38,717 nucleotides of DNA from Enterococcus cecorum (GCF_023221775.1 NZ_JAKUDS010000026.1:1-38717); one strand, 5' to 3'. Shown: positions 1 to 8,328, counted from the stretch's first letter. Made by a program: numbers and translations. Notes: generated from the sequence alone by a model not told the origin.

Positions 1-24
1 GGATCAACTATTCTTTCATCTCTT

Positions 25-660
25 TTATTTAAAGGATGTAATCTTTTCAGCTGATAAGCGTACAGACTCATAGCCAGTTTCCATTGCTTTACCAATCGAT
101 AAAATCATTACTGGATGGAAACGCTCCTCATCTAAATCAAAGGCCGCAGCTAATTGATCTGCTTCAAAACCACCGATTGGATTCGTATCATAGCCATGAC
201 TTCTAGCTACTAGCATCAACTGCATGGCCACTAAACTCGCATCAATTTGTACAATACGTTCCATTTGTGCCTTATTTAGACTGTCATACATTGGCACAAT
301 CGCAGCTAATTGCTTTTCCATGACTTCTTTTGGCATCAATCCACGTTCCACTGCTTCTTGATAAATATCTCGGGCATATTCTTGACACTTCAAATCCCCA
401 AAAATCAAAATCATGGCTGAAGAAGTTTCGTTTTGTAAAGTGTTAAAGCGAATCAATGGTTTTAACTTAGCTTTTGCTTCCTCACTTTCAACAATCACAA
501 AACGCCAAGGCTGTAAATTGACAGATGACGGCGCTTTAGCAGCTTCATCAATTATTTGTAATAACTCACTATGTTCAATTTTATAAGATGGATCGTAATT
601 TCGAATCGAGCGACGGTTCAATACAATATCTTGAAAATCATTATTATGTACTTGGCTCAC
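25..660 (-). CDS. Nitroreductase-family FMN oxidoreductase
   Basis: About 211 aa, a normal length for a one-domain nitroreductase. This family reduces nitro compounds, quinones or flavins with NAD(P)H and bound FMN in the cytosol. The N-terminal RRSIRNYDP motif and the PSSVNLQPWRF motif near residue 50 are the usual FMN-binding segments, and a glycine-containing NPIGGFE segment lies near residue 162. The start is GTG, chosen because an AGGAGG ribosome site lies 6 nt upstream and no in-frame ATG is as well placed. It stands alone downstream of the oad operon. A TGT-TAGAAT extended -10 box upstream may be its promoter. The physiological substrate cannot be read from sequence. Confidence 0.88.
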   Translation of the reverse strand: MSQVHNNDFQDIVLNRRSIRNYDPSYKIEHSELLQIIDEAAKAPSSVNLQPWRFVIVESEEAKAKLKPLIRFNTLQNETSSAMILIFGDLKCQEYARDIYQEAVERGLMPKEVMEKQLAAIVPMYDSLNKAQMERIVQIDASLVAMQLMLVARSHGYDTNPIGGFEADQLAAAFDLDEERFHPVMILSIGKAMETGYESVRLSAEKITSFK

Positions 661-682
661 AAATATCCTCCTAAAAATAATT

Positions 683-709
683 TTTTGCTTTAAAAATTTA
701 AAAGCAAAA
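683..709 (-). terminator. Weak A/T-rich hairpin after the oad operon
   Basis: TTTTGCTTT and AAAGCAAAA form a 9-bp stem with a 9-nt loop, followed on the minus strand by an A/U stretch containing five U. It lies between oadA and the nitroreductase gene and is the only terminator candidate for the oad operon. The stem has little G/C, so termination may be partial. Confidence 0.35.
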
Positions 710-791
710 CTATTCTAACATACACTGAGCAAACATAATAATAACTTGCTTATCAATCAGAAATTTGAACCAACCGCTTAATGGGGCCATC

Positions 792-2177
792 TCAAAACTT
801 TACTGTCACTGTTTGAACAGGCACATCATAAAATTTATCTTCTCGGCGGCCTAAGAAATCACGACCTTGTTTTGGAAATAGGGCATAAATCAAGACATCT
901 TCTTCTGATTTCGCATATTGCGCAATTTCTTTAGCAAATTGATCGTATTGGTCTTCTAACAAATCAGCTGGTCGGCAAGTAATGACTTCTTCTTGACCAA
1001 TGATTTTTTCCTGCATTTCTTTTGAGATTGGCATGGGTGGCCGTCCATATAGCCCTTTGACATAATCTTTAATCTCTTTTGGAATTAATTTATAGCGTTC
1101 CCCTGAAATCACATTCATCAAAGATTGCGTACCAACCATTTGTGACAAAGGCGTAACCAATGGAGGATACCCTAAATCCGCCCGCACTTTAGGCACTTCT
1201 CTTAAGACTTCTTCGTATTTATCTTGCAAACCTTGCTCTGTTAATTGGCTCAATAAATTCGAAAGCATGCCACCTGGTACTTTATAAAGTAAGGTTTTTG
1301 GTTCGACATCTTTGACTTTAGGATTTAATCTCCCTTCTTTTCTGAAACGGTCCCGAATTGGATTAAAGTATTCTGCGATTTCTGAAAGCTTATCGATATC
1401 TAGTTTTGTATCAAACCCTAGCTCTGTTAAGGCTAAATCCATGGACTCAGTGGCTGGTTGACTGGTACCGCCCGCAAAAGAAGAAATAGCTGTATCAATA
1501 ATATCTGCCCCAGCTTTGGCACACATTAAATAAGTCATTTCAGCAATACCACTGGTTGCGTGTGTATGAACTTCAACCGGTACTTTTAAAGCAGCTTTTA
1601 ATTTGCTCACAAGTTCAAAACCCGTTTGTGGCATTAAGACTCCTGCCATATCCTTGATACAGATTGAATCAGCACCCATCTTTTCCATTTCAACGGCTAA
1701 ATCAACAAAATAATCCACGGTATGAATCTCACTCGTCGTATAACTAATCGCTGCTTGACAATGGCCGCCAGCTTTTTTCGTCGCACGAATGCAAGTCTCT
1801 AAATTACGCACATCATTTAAGGCATCAAATACACGAATAATATCAATGCCATTTTCAACGGATTTTTGTACGAATTTTTCTACGACATCATCGGCATAAT
1901 TCTTATATCCTAATAAATTTTGACCACGCAACAACATTTGTAACTTCGTATGCTTCACTTCAGCTCGAATTTTACGCAATCTTTCCCATGGATCTTCATT
2001 TAAAAAACGTAAGCAAGCATCAAAAGTCGCGCCACCCCACATCTCTAAAGCATAAAATCCTGCTTCATCTAATGTTTTTAAAATTGGTAACATATCTTCT
2101 GTACTCATTCTTGTAGCGATTTGACTTTGTTGTGCATCACGTAATATGGTTTCTGTAAAACGTATAACCTTAGACAT
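792..2177 (-). CDS. oadA: Oxaloacetate decarboxylase, carboxyltransferase (alpha) subunit
   Basis: 461 aa. This subunit moves the carboxyl group of oxaloacetate to biotin on a partner carrier, the first step of the membrane oxaloacetate decarboxylase reaction. Visible motifs are TETILRDAQQS at the N terminus, ICIKDMAG with the probable active-site lysine, and VEVHTHATSG with the two metal-ligand histidines, all in an HMGL-like TIM barrel followed by the PYC/OADA domain. Unlike the roughly 600-aa Klebsiella-type alpha chain it has no biotin domain. The carrier is the separate protein encoded at 3471-3869. It is the last gene of the five-gene operon. No citrate lyase genes are nearby, so the link to citrate use is from family knowledge only. 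Confidence 0.92.
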   Translation of the reverse strand: MSKVIRFTETILRDAQQSQIATRMSTEDMLPILKTLDEAGFYALEMWGGATFDACLRFLNEDPWERLRKIRAEVKHTKLQMLLRGQNLLGYKNYADDVVEKFVQKSVENGIDIIRVFDALNDVRNLETCIRATKKAGGHCQAAISYTTSEIHTVDYFVDLAVEMEKMGADSICIKDMAGVLMPQTGFELVSKLKAALKVPVEVHTHATSGIAEMTYLMCAKAGADIIDTAISSFAGGTSQPATESMDLALTELGFDTKLDIDKLSEIAEYFNPIRDRFRKEGRLNPKVKDVEPKTLLYKVPGGMLSNLLSQLTEQGLQDKYEEVLREVPKVRADLGYPPLVTPLSQMVGTQSLMNVISGERYKLIPKEIKDYVKGLYGRPPMPISKEMQEKIIGQEEVITCRPADLLEDQYDQFAKEIAQYAKSEEDVLIYALFPKQGRDFLGRREDKFYDVPVQTVTVKF

Positions 2178-2196
2178 ATTGACCCTTCTTTCTATC

Positions 2197-2322
2197 TTAC
2201 TTCTTCACCTTAAATAGTGTAGCCATTAATTTAGAAGCAAGATAAATCAAAATCATCACAACAAAAACGCCACCCCAACCAAATAATAAAATTTCTAGTG
2301 CTTTGGCTAAATTCTCAGACAT
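2197..2322 (-). CDS. Small membrane subunit of oxaloacetate decarboxylase (gamma-like)
   Basis: A 41-aa protein. It begins MSENLAKALEILLFGWGG, has one hydrophobic membrane segment (about residues 10-30) and ends in a basic tail (LFKVKK). GAGG lies 7 nt upstream of the ATG, and the gene fits exactly between oadB and oadA (16 and 19 nt gaps). A single-span protein encoded next to oadA and oadB matches the role of the OadG gamma subunit, which anchors alpha to beta. It lacks the long soluble tail of proteobacterial gamma subunits. The reading frame and context are clear; the gamma assignment is inference. Confidence 0.8.
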   Translation of the reverse strand: MSENLAKALEILLFGWGGVFVVMILIYLASKLMATLFKVKK

Positions 2323-2338
2323 TTTGCTTCCTCACTTT

Positions 2339-3454
2339 CTACACTAACATGGATAGGACTAACCCACCGGCAATCACCGAGGCAATTTGACCAGAAACAT
2401 TTGCGCCAGCCGCATGCATTAAAATAAAGTTTTGTGGATCTTCAGCAGTAGCCATTTTTTGAATCACGCGGCTAGACATTGGAAAAGCCGAGATACCCGC
2501 TGCCCCAATCATTGGGTTCACTTTGTCTTTCAAGAAGAGATTCAAAAACTTCGCAAATAAAACACCACCAACACTATCCATAATAAAGGCAACTAATCCT
2601 AGTGCGATAACCATCAAGGTATCCCAACGCAAAAACTCACTGTATTGCATCTTTACTGAAACAGCTATGCCTAGTAATATACTAACTAAATTCACTAATT
2701 CATTTTGGGCACTTAAAGAAAGGCGATCCAAAACCCCACATTCTCTAAGTAAATTACCAAACATTAAAAAGCCCACCAATGGTAGTGAAACCGGTGCAAT
2801 AATACCGGCAATCACACAAATTACTATTGGGAAGATAATTTTGGCCGTTTGCGAGACATTTTTAGCTTGGTAGTGCATCCGAATACGGCGTTCTTTTTTG
2901 GTCGTGACTGCCTTGATGGCAACAGGTTGAATAATTGGTACTAAAGCCATGTAAGAATAAGCAGCCACCATAATCGCTCCTAAATATTTAGAATGTAATG
3001 TATTAGCCACAAAAATCGAAGTTGGACCATCAGCTGCACCAATAATCCCAATCGATGCCGCATCATTCAAATCAAAGCCTAGCAAAACAGCCATAATAAT
3101 TGTAAAGAAAATCCCAAATTGTGCCGCAGCTCCAAATAACAGCAAAGATGGATTTTGTAATAATGGACCAAAATCAATCATTGCTCCAATCCCGATAAAA
3201 AGTAACAATGGGAAAAGTTCCGTATTAATCCCTGCTTCAAACAGAATTTGGAATGGACCTTTTTCATTACCGGTCATCAATACTCCAGAAAATGGAAAAT
3301 TAACTAAAATCGTCCCTAACCCAATTGGTACCAAAAGTGTAGGCTCGTACTCTTTTTTGATTCCCAAATACATCAAGATGCCGCCAATGAGCATCATTAC
3401 GATACGGCCGGGCTCTTGGGCAAACGCTTGTAAGCTATCTATTAAAGCTTGCAT
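2339..3454 (-). CDS. oadB: Oxaloacetate decarboxylase, Na+-pumping membrane (beta) subunit
   Basis: About 371 aa and very hydrophobic, with roughly ten membrane segments. The beta subunit decarboxylates carboxybiotin and couples this to sodium export. Recognisable family segments are GIGAMIDFGPLL near the N-terminal third, GIIGAADGPTSIFVAN in the middle (a conserved region around the sodium-site aspartate) and NPMIGAAGISAFPMSSRV near the C terminus. The ATG at 3454 was preferred over longer in-frame starts because GAGG sits 7 nt before it. The start overlaps nothing and follows the biotin-carrier gene by 16 nt. The OadB/MmdB/GcdB families are similar; OAD is favoured by the neighbouring alpha subunit. 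Confidence 0.9.
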   Translation of the reverse strand: MQALIDSLQAFAQEPGRIVMMLIGGILMYLGIKKEYEPTLLVPIGLGTILVNFPFSGVLMTGNEKGPFQILFEAGINTELFPLLLFIGIGAMIDFGPLLQNPSLLLFGAAAQFGIFFTIIMAVLLGFDLNDAASIGIIGAADGPTSIFVANTLHSKYLGAIMVAAYSYMALVPIIQPVAIKAVTTKKERRIRMHYQAKNVSQTAKIIFPIVICVIAGIIAPVSLPLVGFLMFGNLLRECGVLDRLSLSAQNELVNLVSILLGIAVSVKMQYSEFLRWDTLMVIALGLVAFIMDSVGGVLFAKFLNLFLKDKVNPMIGAAGISAFPMSSRVIQKMATAEDPQNFILMHAAGANVSGQIASVIAGGLVLSMLV

Positions 3455-3470
3455 GACCATCCCTCGCAAT

Positions 3471-3869
3471 CTATTCAATCACAATTAATTGATCTCCAGG
3501 ATTCACCATCGTATTTACTTCAACACAAAGTTGTTTTACCACACCACTTCGATGTGCCACAATTTCATTTTCCATCTTCATCGCTTCTAAAATCATCACT
3601 GGTTGATTTTCTTGGACGGAATCTCCAACATTTACCAATAATTTCAAAATATTACCAGGCATAGGGGCAACCAGTGGTTCAACATTACTGGAAACTGGAT
3701 TAGGAGCTACTGGTGCCTTAGGAGGTTCTGGAGATGCTGGTGCAACTGGCGCAGTTGGAGCTACAGGGGCCGCTGGTACGACTGGAGCTACGGGGGCAGT
3801 TCCACCAATTTCTTCCATTTCCACTAAATATTCTTTTCCATCAATTGAGATTTTAAATTTTCTAAGCAT
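3471..3869 (-). CDS. oadD: Biotin carboxyl carrier subunit of oxaloacetate decarboxylase
   Basis: 132 aa. The C-terminal 70 residues are a biotinyl/lipoyl domain with the biotinylation motif EAMKMEN, so the second lysine of AMKM should carry biotin. A flexible Ala-Pro-Val linker (residues about 27-57) precedes it and lets the carrier swing between the carboxyltransferase and the membrane pump. The N-terminal segment RKFKISIDGKEYLVEMEE is the short strand region common in these carriers. GGAGG is 7 nt before the ATG. The symbol follows the enterococcal naming, where the carrier is a separate OadD protein. A methylmalonyl-CoA decarboxylase carrier would look alike and is excluded only by context. 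Confidence 0.88.
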   Translation of the reverse strand: MLRKFKISIDGKEYLVEMEEIGGTAPVAPVVPAAPVAPTAPVAPASPEPPKAPVAPNPVSSNVEPLVAPMPGNILKLLVNVGDSVQENQPVMILEAMKMENEIVAHRSGVVKQLCVEVNTMVNPGDQLIVIE

Positions 3870-3883
3870 AATAATTCCTCCGA

Positions 3884-4228
3884 CTATATTTTTTCTTTAA
3901 TAGAATGAATTTTCCATTGACTTTCTGGATAAATTTCAGCTGCCAAACTCGCTGCAATCAAGCTAATCACTTTGATATCAGGGTTGACCTGCTTAATGCT
4001 TTTTACTTGCCAAGTACTATCAGGAGCCTCTCCTGCACAAATCGCACTGCTAATGACCGCCGCAAGCTCTCTTTGACTTCCTTCTACCTCAACGAACAAT
4101 GGTATTTCGCGCCACTGTTCACCTGGTTCTTTATTATGAACTTGTTCGGTAAAAGAAGTTGCTATCTCTTGATTATTTTCTAGCCTTTTTCCTTCTTTTT
4201 TTCCGAATATTTTTTGCCACCAACGCAT
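3884..4228 (-). CDS. oadH: OadH-like accessory subunit, first gene of the oad operon
   Basis: 114 aa from the ATG at 4228. A longer GTG start at 4237 lies inside the ribosome site AAGAGGTGG, so the ATG is preferred. The N terminus is basic and Trp-rich (MRWWQKIFGKKEGK). The rest is soluble, with two related segments (SSAICAGEAPDSTWQVKSI and AASLAAEIYPESQWKIHSI) that look like an internal repeat of about 40 residues. Position and size match the OadH subunit described in the enterococcal H-D-B oad gene order. No catalytic motif is visible. The name rests on synteny and size rather than a recognised domain. Confidence 0.7.
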   Translation of the reverse strand: MRWWQKIFGKKEGKRLENNQEIATSFTEQVHNKEPGEQWREIPLFVEVEGSQRELAAVISSAICAGEAPDSTWQVKSIKQVNPDIKVISLIAASLAAEIYPESQWKIHSIKEKI

Positions 4229-4244
4229 GTTAACCACCTCTTAA

Positions 4245-4318
4245 TGTTAGCGTTTACATTTATCTCTAAAAAAATATTTCTCACCATTATTGTAACGCTT
4301 TCACAGTTATAATTGCAA
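4245..4318 (-). promoter_or_regulatory. oad operon promoter with two cre-like sites
   Basis: On the minus strand TTGCAA (4313-4318) and TACAAT (4289-4294) are separated by 18 bp. TGTAAACGCTAACA (4245-4258) fits the cre consensus TGWAANCGNTNWCA at all positions and lies between the predicted start point and the oadH ribosome site. A weaker copy, TGTGAAAGCGTTACA (4291-4305), overlaps the -10 box. CcpA binding here would block initiation and elongation, giving catabolite repression of oxaloacetate decarboxylation. Binding is inferred from sequence only. Confidence 0.75.
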
Positions 4319-4358
4319 GTATTATTAAACCTTTCACATAATTCTCATTGTATTTCAA

Positions 4359-4388
4359 CAAAAAAGAGCAAGGCCGAAACCTTACTCT
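4359..4388 (-). terminator. Terminator of the psiE operon
   Basis: AGAGTAAGG and CCTTGCTCT pair over 9 bp (one G-U) around a 6-nt loop, followed by six U on the minus strand. The stem begins inside the last codons of psiE. Confidence 0.8.
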
Positions 4389-4837
4389 TTCTCTTCTTTT
4401 TTCATTTTGGCAATCATTTGCTTAACCAATATCTCTGGCTTAAATGATTTAAGATGCTCTAATATATATAAAACAATCACTAAAACCAAAATCGCAAAAG
4501 CCATAAATAAAGTCTCTAAACCACTTCCATGGGCAAGCAACAATTGCCTCAAGATAGCGGTAATACTGATCAAAACTAAATAGCGCACCGGAATATGATG
4601 ATCATCACGGACATATCTCAATAACATTAAGATAATCTCTAAAAGGATAAATAATGTGGCTACCTCTTCAATCAAATAATATAAGGAATTGGTACTTTTT
4701 AACGGCACAACTTGTTGGAAAATCGAATAAATCGCTTCACCCATGACGATAATGACGATAACGACCAAAATCCCTAACAAAATATCTACCACTGTACTGA
4801 CAATTTTTTCTAAGGTGCTGATTTGTTTATCGTTCAT
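4382..4837 (-). CDS. psiE: PsiE-family membrane protein
   Basis: 151 aa with four hydrophobic segments (about residues 14-36, 55-77, 84-104, 108-127) and a lysine/glutamate-rich cytoplasmic tail. The layout, the conserved YVRDDHHIPVRYL loop between segments 2 and 3, and the length fit the PsiE (phosphate-starvation-inducible) family. The molecular function of this family is not established. The gene lies 10 nt downstream of the macro/SseB-like gene, so the two are probably co-transcribed from the promoter at 6959-6987. AAGGGGG precedes the ATG. No phosphate regulon signal is obvious. Confidence 0.8.
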   Translation of the reverse strand: MNDKQISTLEKIVSTVVDILLGILVVIVIIVMGEAIYSIFQQVVPLKSTNSLYYLIEEVATLFILLEIILMLLRYVRDDHHIPVRYLVLISITAILRQLLLAHGSGLETLFMAFAILVLVIVLYILEHLKSFKPEILVKQMIAKMKKEEKE

Positions 4838-4847
4838 CTTTTCCCCC

Positions 4848-6908
4848 TTAAGCCTCTTCTAAATAATCACGAAAAGCACTGTATACTTCAAAATCTTCTG
4901 TAGATAAGTAAACATGTAAAATATAATCACGATTATCTGTCATCCACTGCGTAACTGTATTGATAATGAGTGGCATTAATTCTTCTAAAGGATAGCCTGC
5001 ATCATTAAAGCCAAAAATCGGCAAGACAATCTGTTTCAAATATAATTTGCGCGCTTGATTTAACGACTCATAGTAGCTACTGATGACACATTCATCTGCC
5101 TGAGGACATTGCTTATACTTCGGAATAACGGTATGGAAAATATATTTCGTTTTCGCACCAAATCCCGGAGTTACTTTAACCTCACCAGGGCGTAAAGTCA
5201 TCAAATCATCATAATAATCTACCAAACGTGTACCAATCTTTGTTCGTAACACATAATCCAAACTTTGGGTATTGTCCAAATTAAATTGCAAATTATTCAC
5301 GACACTATCGGCAGTTAAATTCACCACATCCGCATACTCTAAATAGATCTGACTACGCTTCATGGTTTCTTGATTACGCATAAAAATTGTCATAATCAAT
5401 TCCTTTGCCAAAAAGTAAGGTCGCCCATATGGATTAAGCATGATGCCATTAATATTAGGCGTTTTAGCAACCATTTCTAAAATTGAAGATATTGGATAAA
5501 CAACTCCCTTTGTATGGCCATCTTTTTCAAATTCTTCAACATTCGTAAAAGCAACAAAGGCTTCTTGATTATTTTCTACAAACAAACGGAACAATTCCCA
5601 AGATTGACCATCCGTTGTCGTTAAAATTTCATCTTTGGTACCTAAATGATAGTTATGATGAGATTGTTTCGTTTTTAATGGATGAACCGGTAAAACAAAC
5701 TCACCACCCAAATTCATATTTTGACGAATTGCTTCAATTAGCCCAATCGTCTCTTCAATGGACGGATCATCGTCAATCGCCTCTAAAGCTAAATCAATTT
5801 GACGATTATCAATCACCGAGTCATCTTCTAAGTCACGTGCAAACTTCACGGTATCTGACTTACGCAAAATTTTGCGGGTAAATTCTAATGGCTGAGGCAA
5901 ATCTTTCAAGTCATAATATTCTAGACTCAATATTTTGGCAACTTTTTCTTCTAATTGATTGCCCACTGGTACTACCACATAATCACCTTCATGGACGAAA
6001 AGATTATCTACCACATAATAATTCTGCTGCCTGGTCTCTTCAATTTCAACCAAAGCATAGATATATTGGCTGATTTCTTTATGACGGTGTGGCAGTGAGG
6101 TAAAGATATGGCCTAAAAAAGTACTTCCCTGTAGCATCAAATCATGGATAGCATCTACTAATTCTTTCCAACCAGGGGTAAAAGACATTTGATGTAAATC
6201 CCAGTAATATTCTTCAAAAGTGCCATCAATCAACTCAATTTTTAAGTAAACGTCTGAATCATGGACTTTACGACCTTCTTCTTTCCCACGACTATTTTGA
6301 GTAGCAAAAACCAATTGAAAACTATTTAACAGTTGACCTAACTCGCGACGTTCGAATTCATAATAAGTTCTTTGATTTACTTCGTCAATTTTTTCATAGG
6401 TGATTTTACCTGTGCTCCGACGTAAAGTTAAGGTCTCTTGCAAAATTAAATAGGTTTGTTGTGAAGTCATTAAATTTGAAGGTATATATTTATTTAGATT
6501 TTTAACCGTAAAAGTAACGGCTTCAATGCCTTTACCGTACTGTTCAAGCAATTCAGGAATCAAGTCCAATACTTTTTGTTGGAAAATTCCCCATGTTTTT
6601 GGGAAATAATCATCGGCACCATAACAAATCACGGAACCATCTTCATCAAAAAATTCTACATTCCATTTGTTTTTCTGTTTGATTTCTGGTCCAGCCCCTT
6701 CAGGTAGAACTGGCCAATCCACTAAAGAGGCTTGTCTAATTTCTTGTAACCATTCTTGAGATTTTTGTTCATCAACGACTCCGGAATGATAGGTATAAAG
6801 ACCCGCTAATCTTGAAAAACTATATTCAAAGTGTTTGTCAACTAAACGTATTTCAATATTAATCTTTTCATTTGGAGCATTGACATTAATATTCATTTGT
6901 TTAAACAT
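4848..6908 (-). CDS. Multidomain protein with SseB-like and C-terminal macro-like domains
   Basis: 686 aa from ATG 6908 (AAAGAG about 9 nt upstream); a TTG three codons earlier is possible. Four parts can be seen. (1) Residues about 1-265 hold two similar units, each ending in a pattern like DGSVICYGADDYFPKTW or DGTFEEYYWDLHQMSFTPGW. (2) About 285-350 is a small beta-rich segment with GDYVVVPVGNQ. (3) About 400-515 resembles SseB N-terminal domains (EAFVAFTNVEEFEK, GIMLNPYGRPYFL). (4) About 525-686 follows a macro-domain plan: YADVVNLTADSVVNNLQF, GEVKVTPGFGAKTKYIFHTV, then LPIFGFNDAGYPLEE. The usual glycine-rich first loop of macro domains is absent, so ADP-ribose hydrolysis is doubtful. Function unknown. 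The domain calls are by eye. Confidence 0.72.
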   Translation of the reverse strand: MFKQMNINVNAPNEKINIEIRLVDKHFEYSFSRLAGLYTYHSGVVDEQKSQEWLQEIRQASLVDWPVLPEGAGPEIKQKNKWNVEFFDEDGSVICYGADDYFPKTWGIFQQKVLDLIPELLEQYGKGIEAVTFTVKNLNKYIPSNLMTSQQTYLILQETLTLRRSTGKITYEKIDEVNQRTYYEFERRELGQLLNSFQLVFATQNSRGKEEGRKVHDSDVYLKIELIDGTFEEYYWDLHQMSFTPGWKELVDAIHDLMLQGSTFLGHIFTSLPHRHKEISQYIYALVEIEETRQQNYYVVDNLFVHEGDYVVVPVGNQLEEKVAKILSLEYYDLKDLPQPLEFTRKILRKSDTVKFARDLEDDSVIDNRQIDLALEAIDDDPSIEETIGLIEAIRQNMNLGGEFVLPVHPLKTKQSHHNYHLGTKDEILTTTDGQSWELFRLFVENNQEAFVAFTNVEEFEKDGHTKGVVYPISSILEMVAKTPNINGIMLNPYGRPYFLAKELIMTIFMRNQETMKRSQIYLEYADVVNLTADSVVNNLQFNLDNTQSLDYVLRTKIGTRLVDYYDDLMTLRPGEVKVTPGFGAKTKYIFHTVIPKYKQCPQADECVISSYYESLNQARKLYLKQIVLPIFGFNDAGYPLEELMPLIINTVTQWMTDNRDYILHVYLSTEDFEVYSAFRDYLEEA

Positions 6909-6958
6909 TGCTATCAACTCTTTCTAAATATAACTGAATAATCTTTTGTTGATTTGAA

Positions 6959-6987
6959 AATATACTATTAGATAGAGAAGTGAACAA
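6959..6987 (-). promoter_or_regulatory. Promoter of the macro/SseB-psiE operon
   Basis: TTGTTC (6982-6987) and TATATT (6959-6964) on the minus strand with a 17-bp spacer, about 45 nt before the ATG at 6908. The rest of the gap (6988-7133) is plain A/T-rich DNA in which no other site was found. Confidence 0.6.
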
Positions 6988-7133
6988 GAAAATTATTATT
7001 TTTCAAATTATTATGAAAGCGAAACAATCTGTATTAATTATAAATTTATATCCATCTATATTTCATCTAATTTTATCATAATATGTTGCAATTGTTTAGC
7101 CTATATTTTTATTATTTTATAGTTAATAACTAT

Positions 7134-7182
7134 AAAAAAACAAAAGCAAGCCTATTTACTAATATTTATTAGTATTAGGCTT
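7134..7182 (-). terminator. Terminator of the L,D-transpeptidase gene
   Basis: A long hairpin with outer arms AAGCCTA/TAGGCTT (7148-7154 and 7176-7182) and inner complementary A/T arms, followed on the minus strand by GCTTTTG and seven U. It begins 5 nt after the stop codon. Confidence 0.85.
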
Positions 7183-7187
7183 ACTAT

Positions 7188-8186
7188 TTACTTGTTTATT
7201 GTCACTAAAGTCCCAGTTGGTAATTGTTCAAAAAACCATTTGGCGTCCGGAATAGCCAATTGAATACAGCCGTGTGAAACGCCATCGCCTTCAACACCGA
7301 GTTTCAATCCCTGACTCTTAGCATAAGGACCACTATCAGTTTCTTTATCTACACTATGGAATAAATATAATCCCCCATCTTTCCAACCTACAGCATAATC
7401 TGCCCCTCCAAATGTGGACCAAAAACTTTTCGCACGATACTCATTCACATGGTAGGTTCCTGTAGGTGTCAAATAACCATTACGAGCCGTTTGACAAAGC
7501 ATCGTATAGACCGTTTGTTGGCCACTTTTCACATAGACTCGTTTTTTTGAAATAGAGACTTCAATATTTAAATTCTTCACCTGTGCTAAATCTGGTTGAA
7601 CGCCGCCTGTTTGATAAAAATAATAGTCTTCGTTATGTAAGGTAACTTGATCTTCACAAACCCATCCGAGTACTTCATCAGGAAAAGCAACTTGATACCA
7701 TAATTTTCCAGCACTTTTGAGCGTTTGTCTGGATACTGCCATTAATGAATGAAATTGTTTCGCATTAGAAAGCTTCTGGGCTTGCTGATTTGGATAGGCA
7801 TAAATATCCCCTTTCTGAAATAAAAGATGATTGATCTGTTCATTCACTAATATTGCTGGTTCAAGATTTCGCCATGTAAAAGCATCTTTCTCAGTCTGAA
7901 AATCTTTCATGACGGTGAATGGTTCTCTCAAAGAAATAGCCTCTGGATTTTGAATAGATGGTTGAGTACTCTCTTTCTTCGGAGAATCCTTCTCTTCTGT
8001 AACTTTCTTTTTTTTATTTGAACTTTGTGTGGAAGTTTTTTCTTCTTGCGCTTGTGTAAAGGTCGTGGCTACAACAGTCTGTTCGCTCTTTAACGTATGA
8101 AAATCACCAGCAATAAACTTTTCCAAATTCATGCCACAATAAAAGAGTAAGACACCACTTACAACAAATACGATAAATTTTTTCAT
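7188..8186 (-). CDS. L,D-transpeptidase (YkuD domain), membrane-anchored
   Basis: 332 aa from ATG 8186, chosen because TTTGGGGGAAAT sits directly upstream; an earlier ATG at 8207 would place that ribosome site inside the gene. The N terminus MKKFIVFVVSGVLLFYCG is a signal anchor. A low-complexity Ser/Thr/Lys stretch (about 45-80), an SH3-like part (about 110-190, ending LGWVCEDQVTL) and the YkuD domain (about 200-332) follow. The catalytic motif GVSHGCIQL carries the cysteine. Such enzymes form 3-3 cross-links or attach proteins to peptidoglycan outside the membrane and are beta-lactam insensitive except to carbapenems. It is divergent from the amidase gene, suggesting joint wall remodelling. 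Confidence 0.9.
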   Translation of the reverse strand: MKKFIVFVVSGVLLFYCGMNLEKFIAGDFHTLKSEQTVVATTFTQAQEEKTSTQSSNKKKKVTEEKDSPKKESTQPSIQNPEAISLREPFTVMKDFQTEKDAFTWRNLEPAILVNEQINHLLFQKGDIYAYPNQQAQKLSNAKQFHSLMAVSRQTLKSAGKLWYQVAFPDEVLGWVCEDQVTLHNEDYYFYQTGGVQPDLAQVKNLNIEVSISKKRVYVKSGQQTVYTMLCQTARNGYLTPTGTYHVNEYRAKSFWSTFGGADYAVGWKDGGLYLFHSVDKETDSGPYAKSQGLKLGVEGDGVSHGCIQLAIPDAKWFFEQLPTGTLVTINK

Positions 8187-8219
8187 ATTTCCCCCAAAAA
8201 TATTCATTCAATAATTTAC

Positions 8220-8248
8220 ATTGTAAGTAAGATTCAGTAAAATTACAA
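8220..8248 (-). promoter_or_regulatory. Promoter of the L,D-transpeptidase gene
   Basis: TTGTAA (8243-8248) and TACAAT (8220-8225) on the minus strand, 17-bp spacer, about 34 nt before the chosen start. No equally clear -35/-10 pair was found for the divergent amidase in the same 142-bp gap. Confidence 0.7.
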
Positions 8249-8328
8249 GTAAGGTGTTCAAGATGTAATCAATCTTTCACTTACCTGTTACATATTCATG
8301 AAACGAATAAAATGAATGGAGTGATCAT

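Noticed and set aside
2523-2873. Plus-strand frame opposite oadB
   Set aside because: Shadow of a clear membrane-protein gene on the minus strand; no ribosome site.
7008-7021. cre-like TGAAAGCGAAACAA in the gap before the macro-like gene
   Set aside because: Three mismatches to the consensus and not placed near a promoter.
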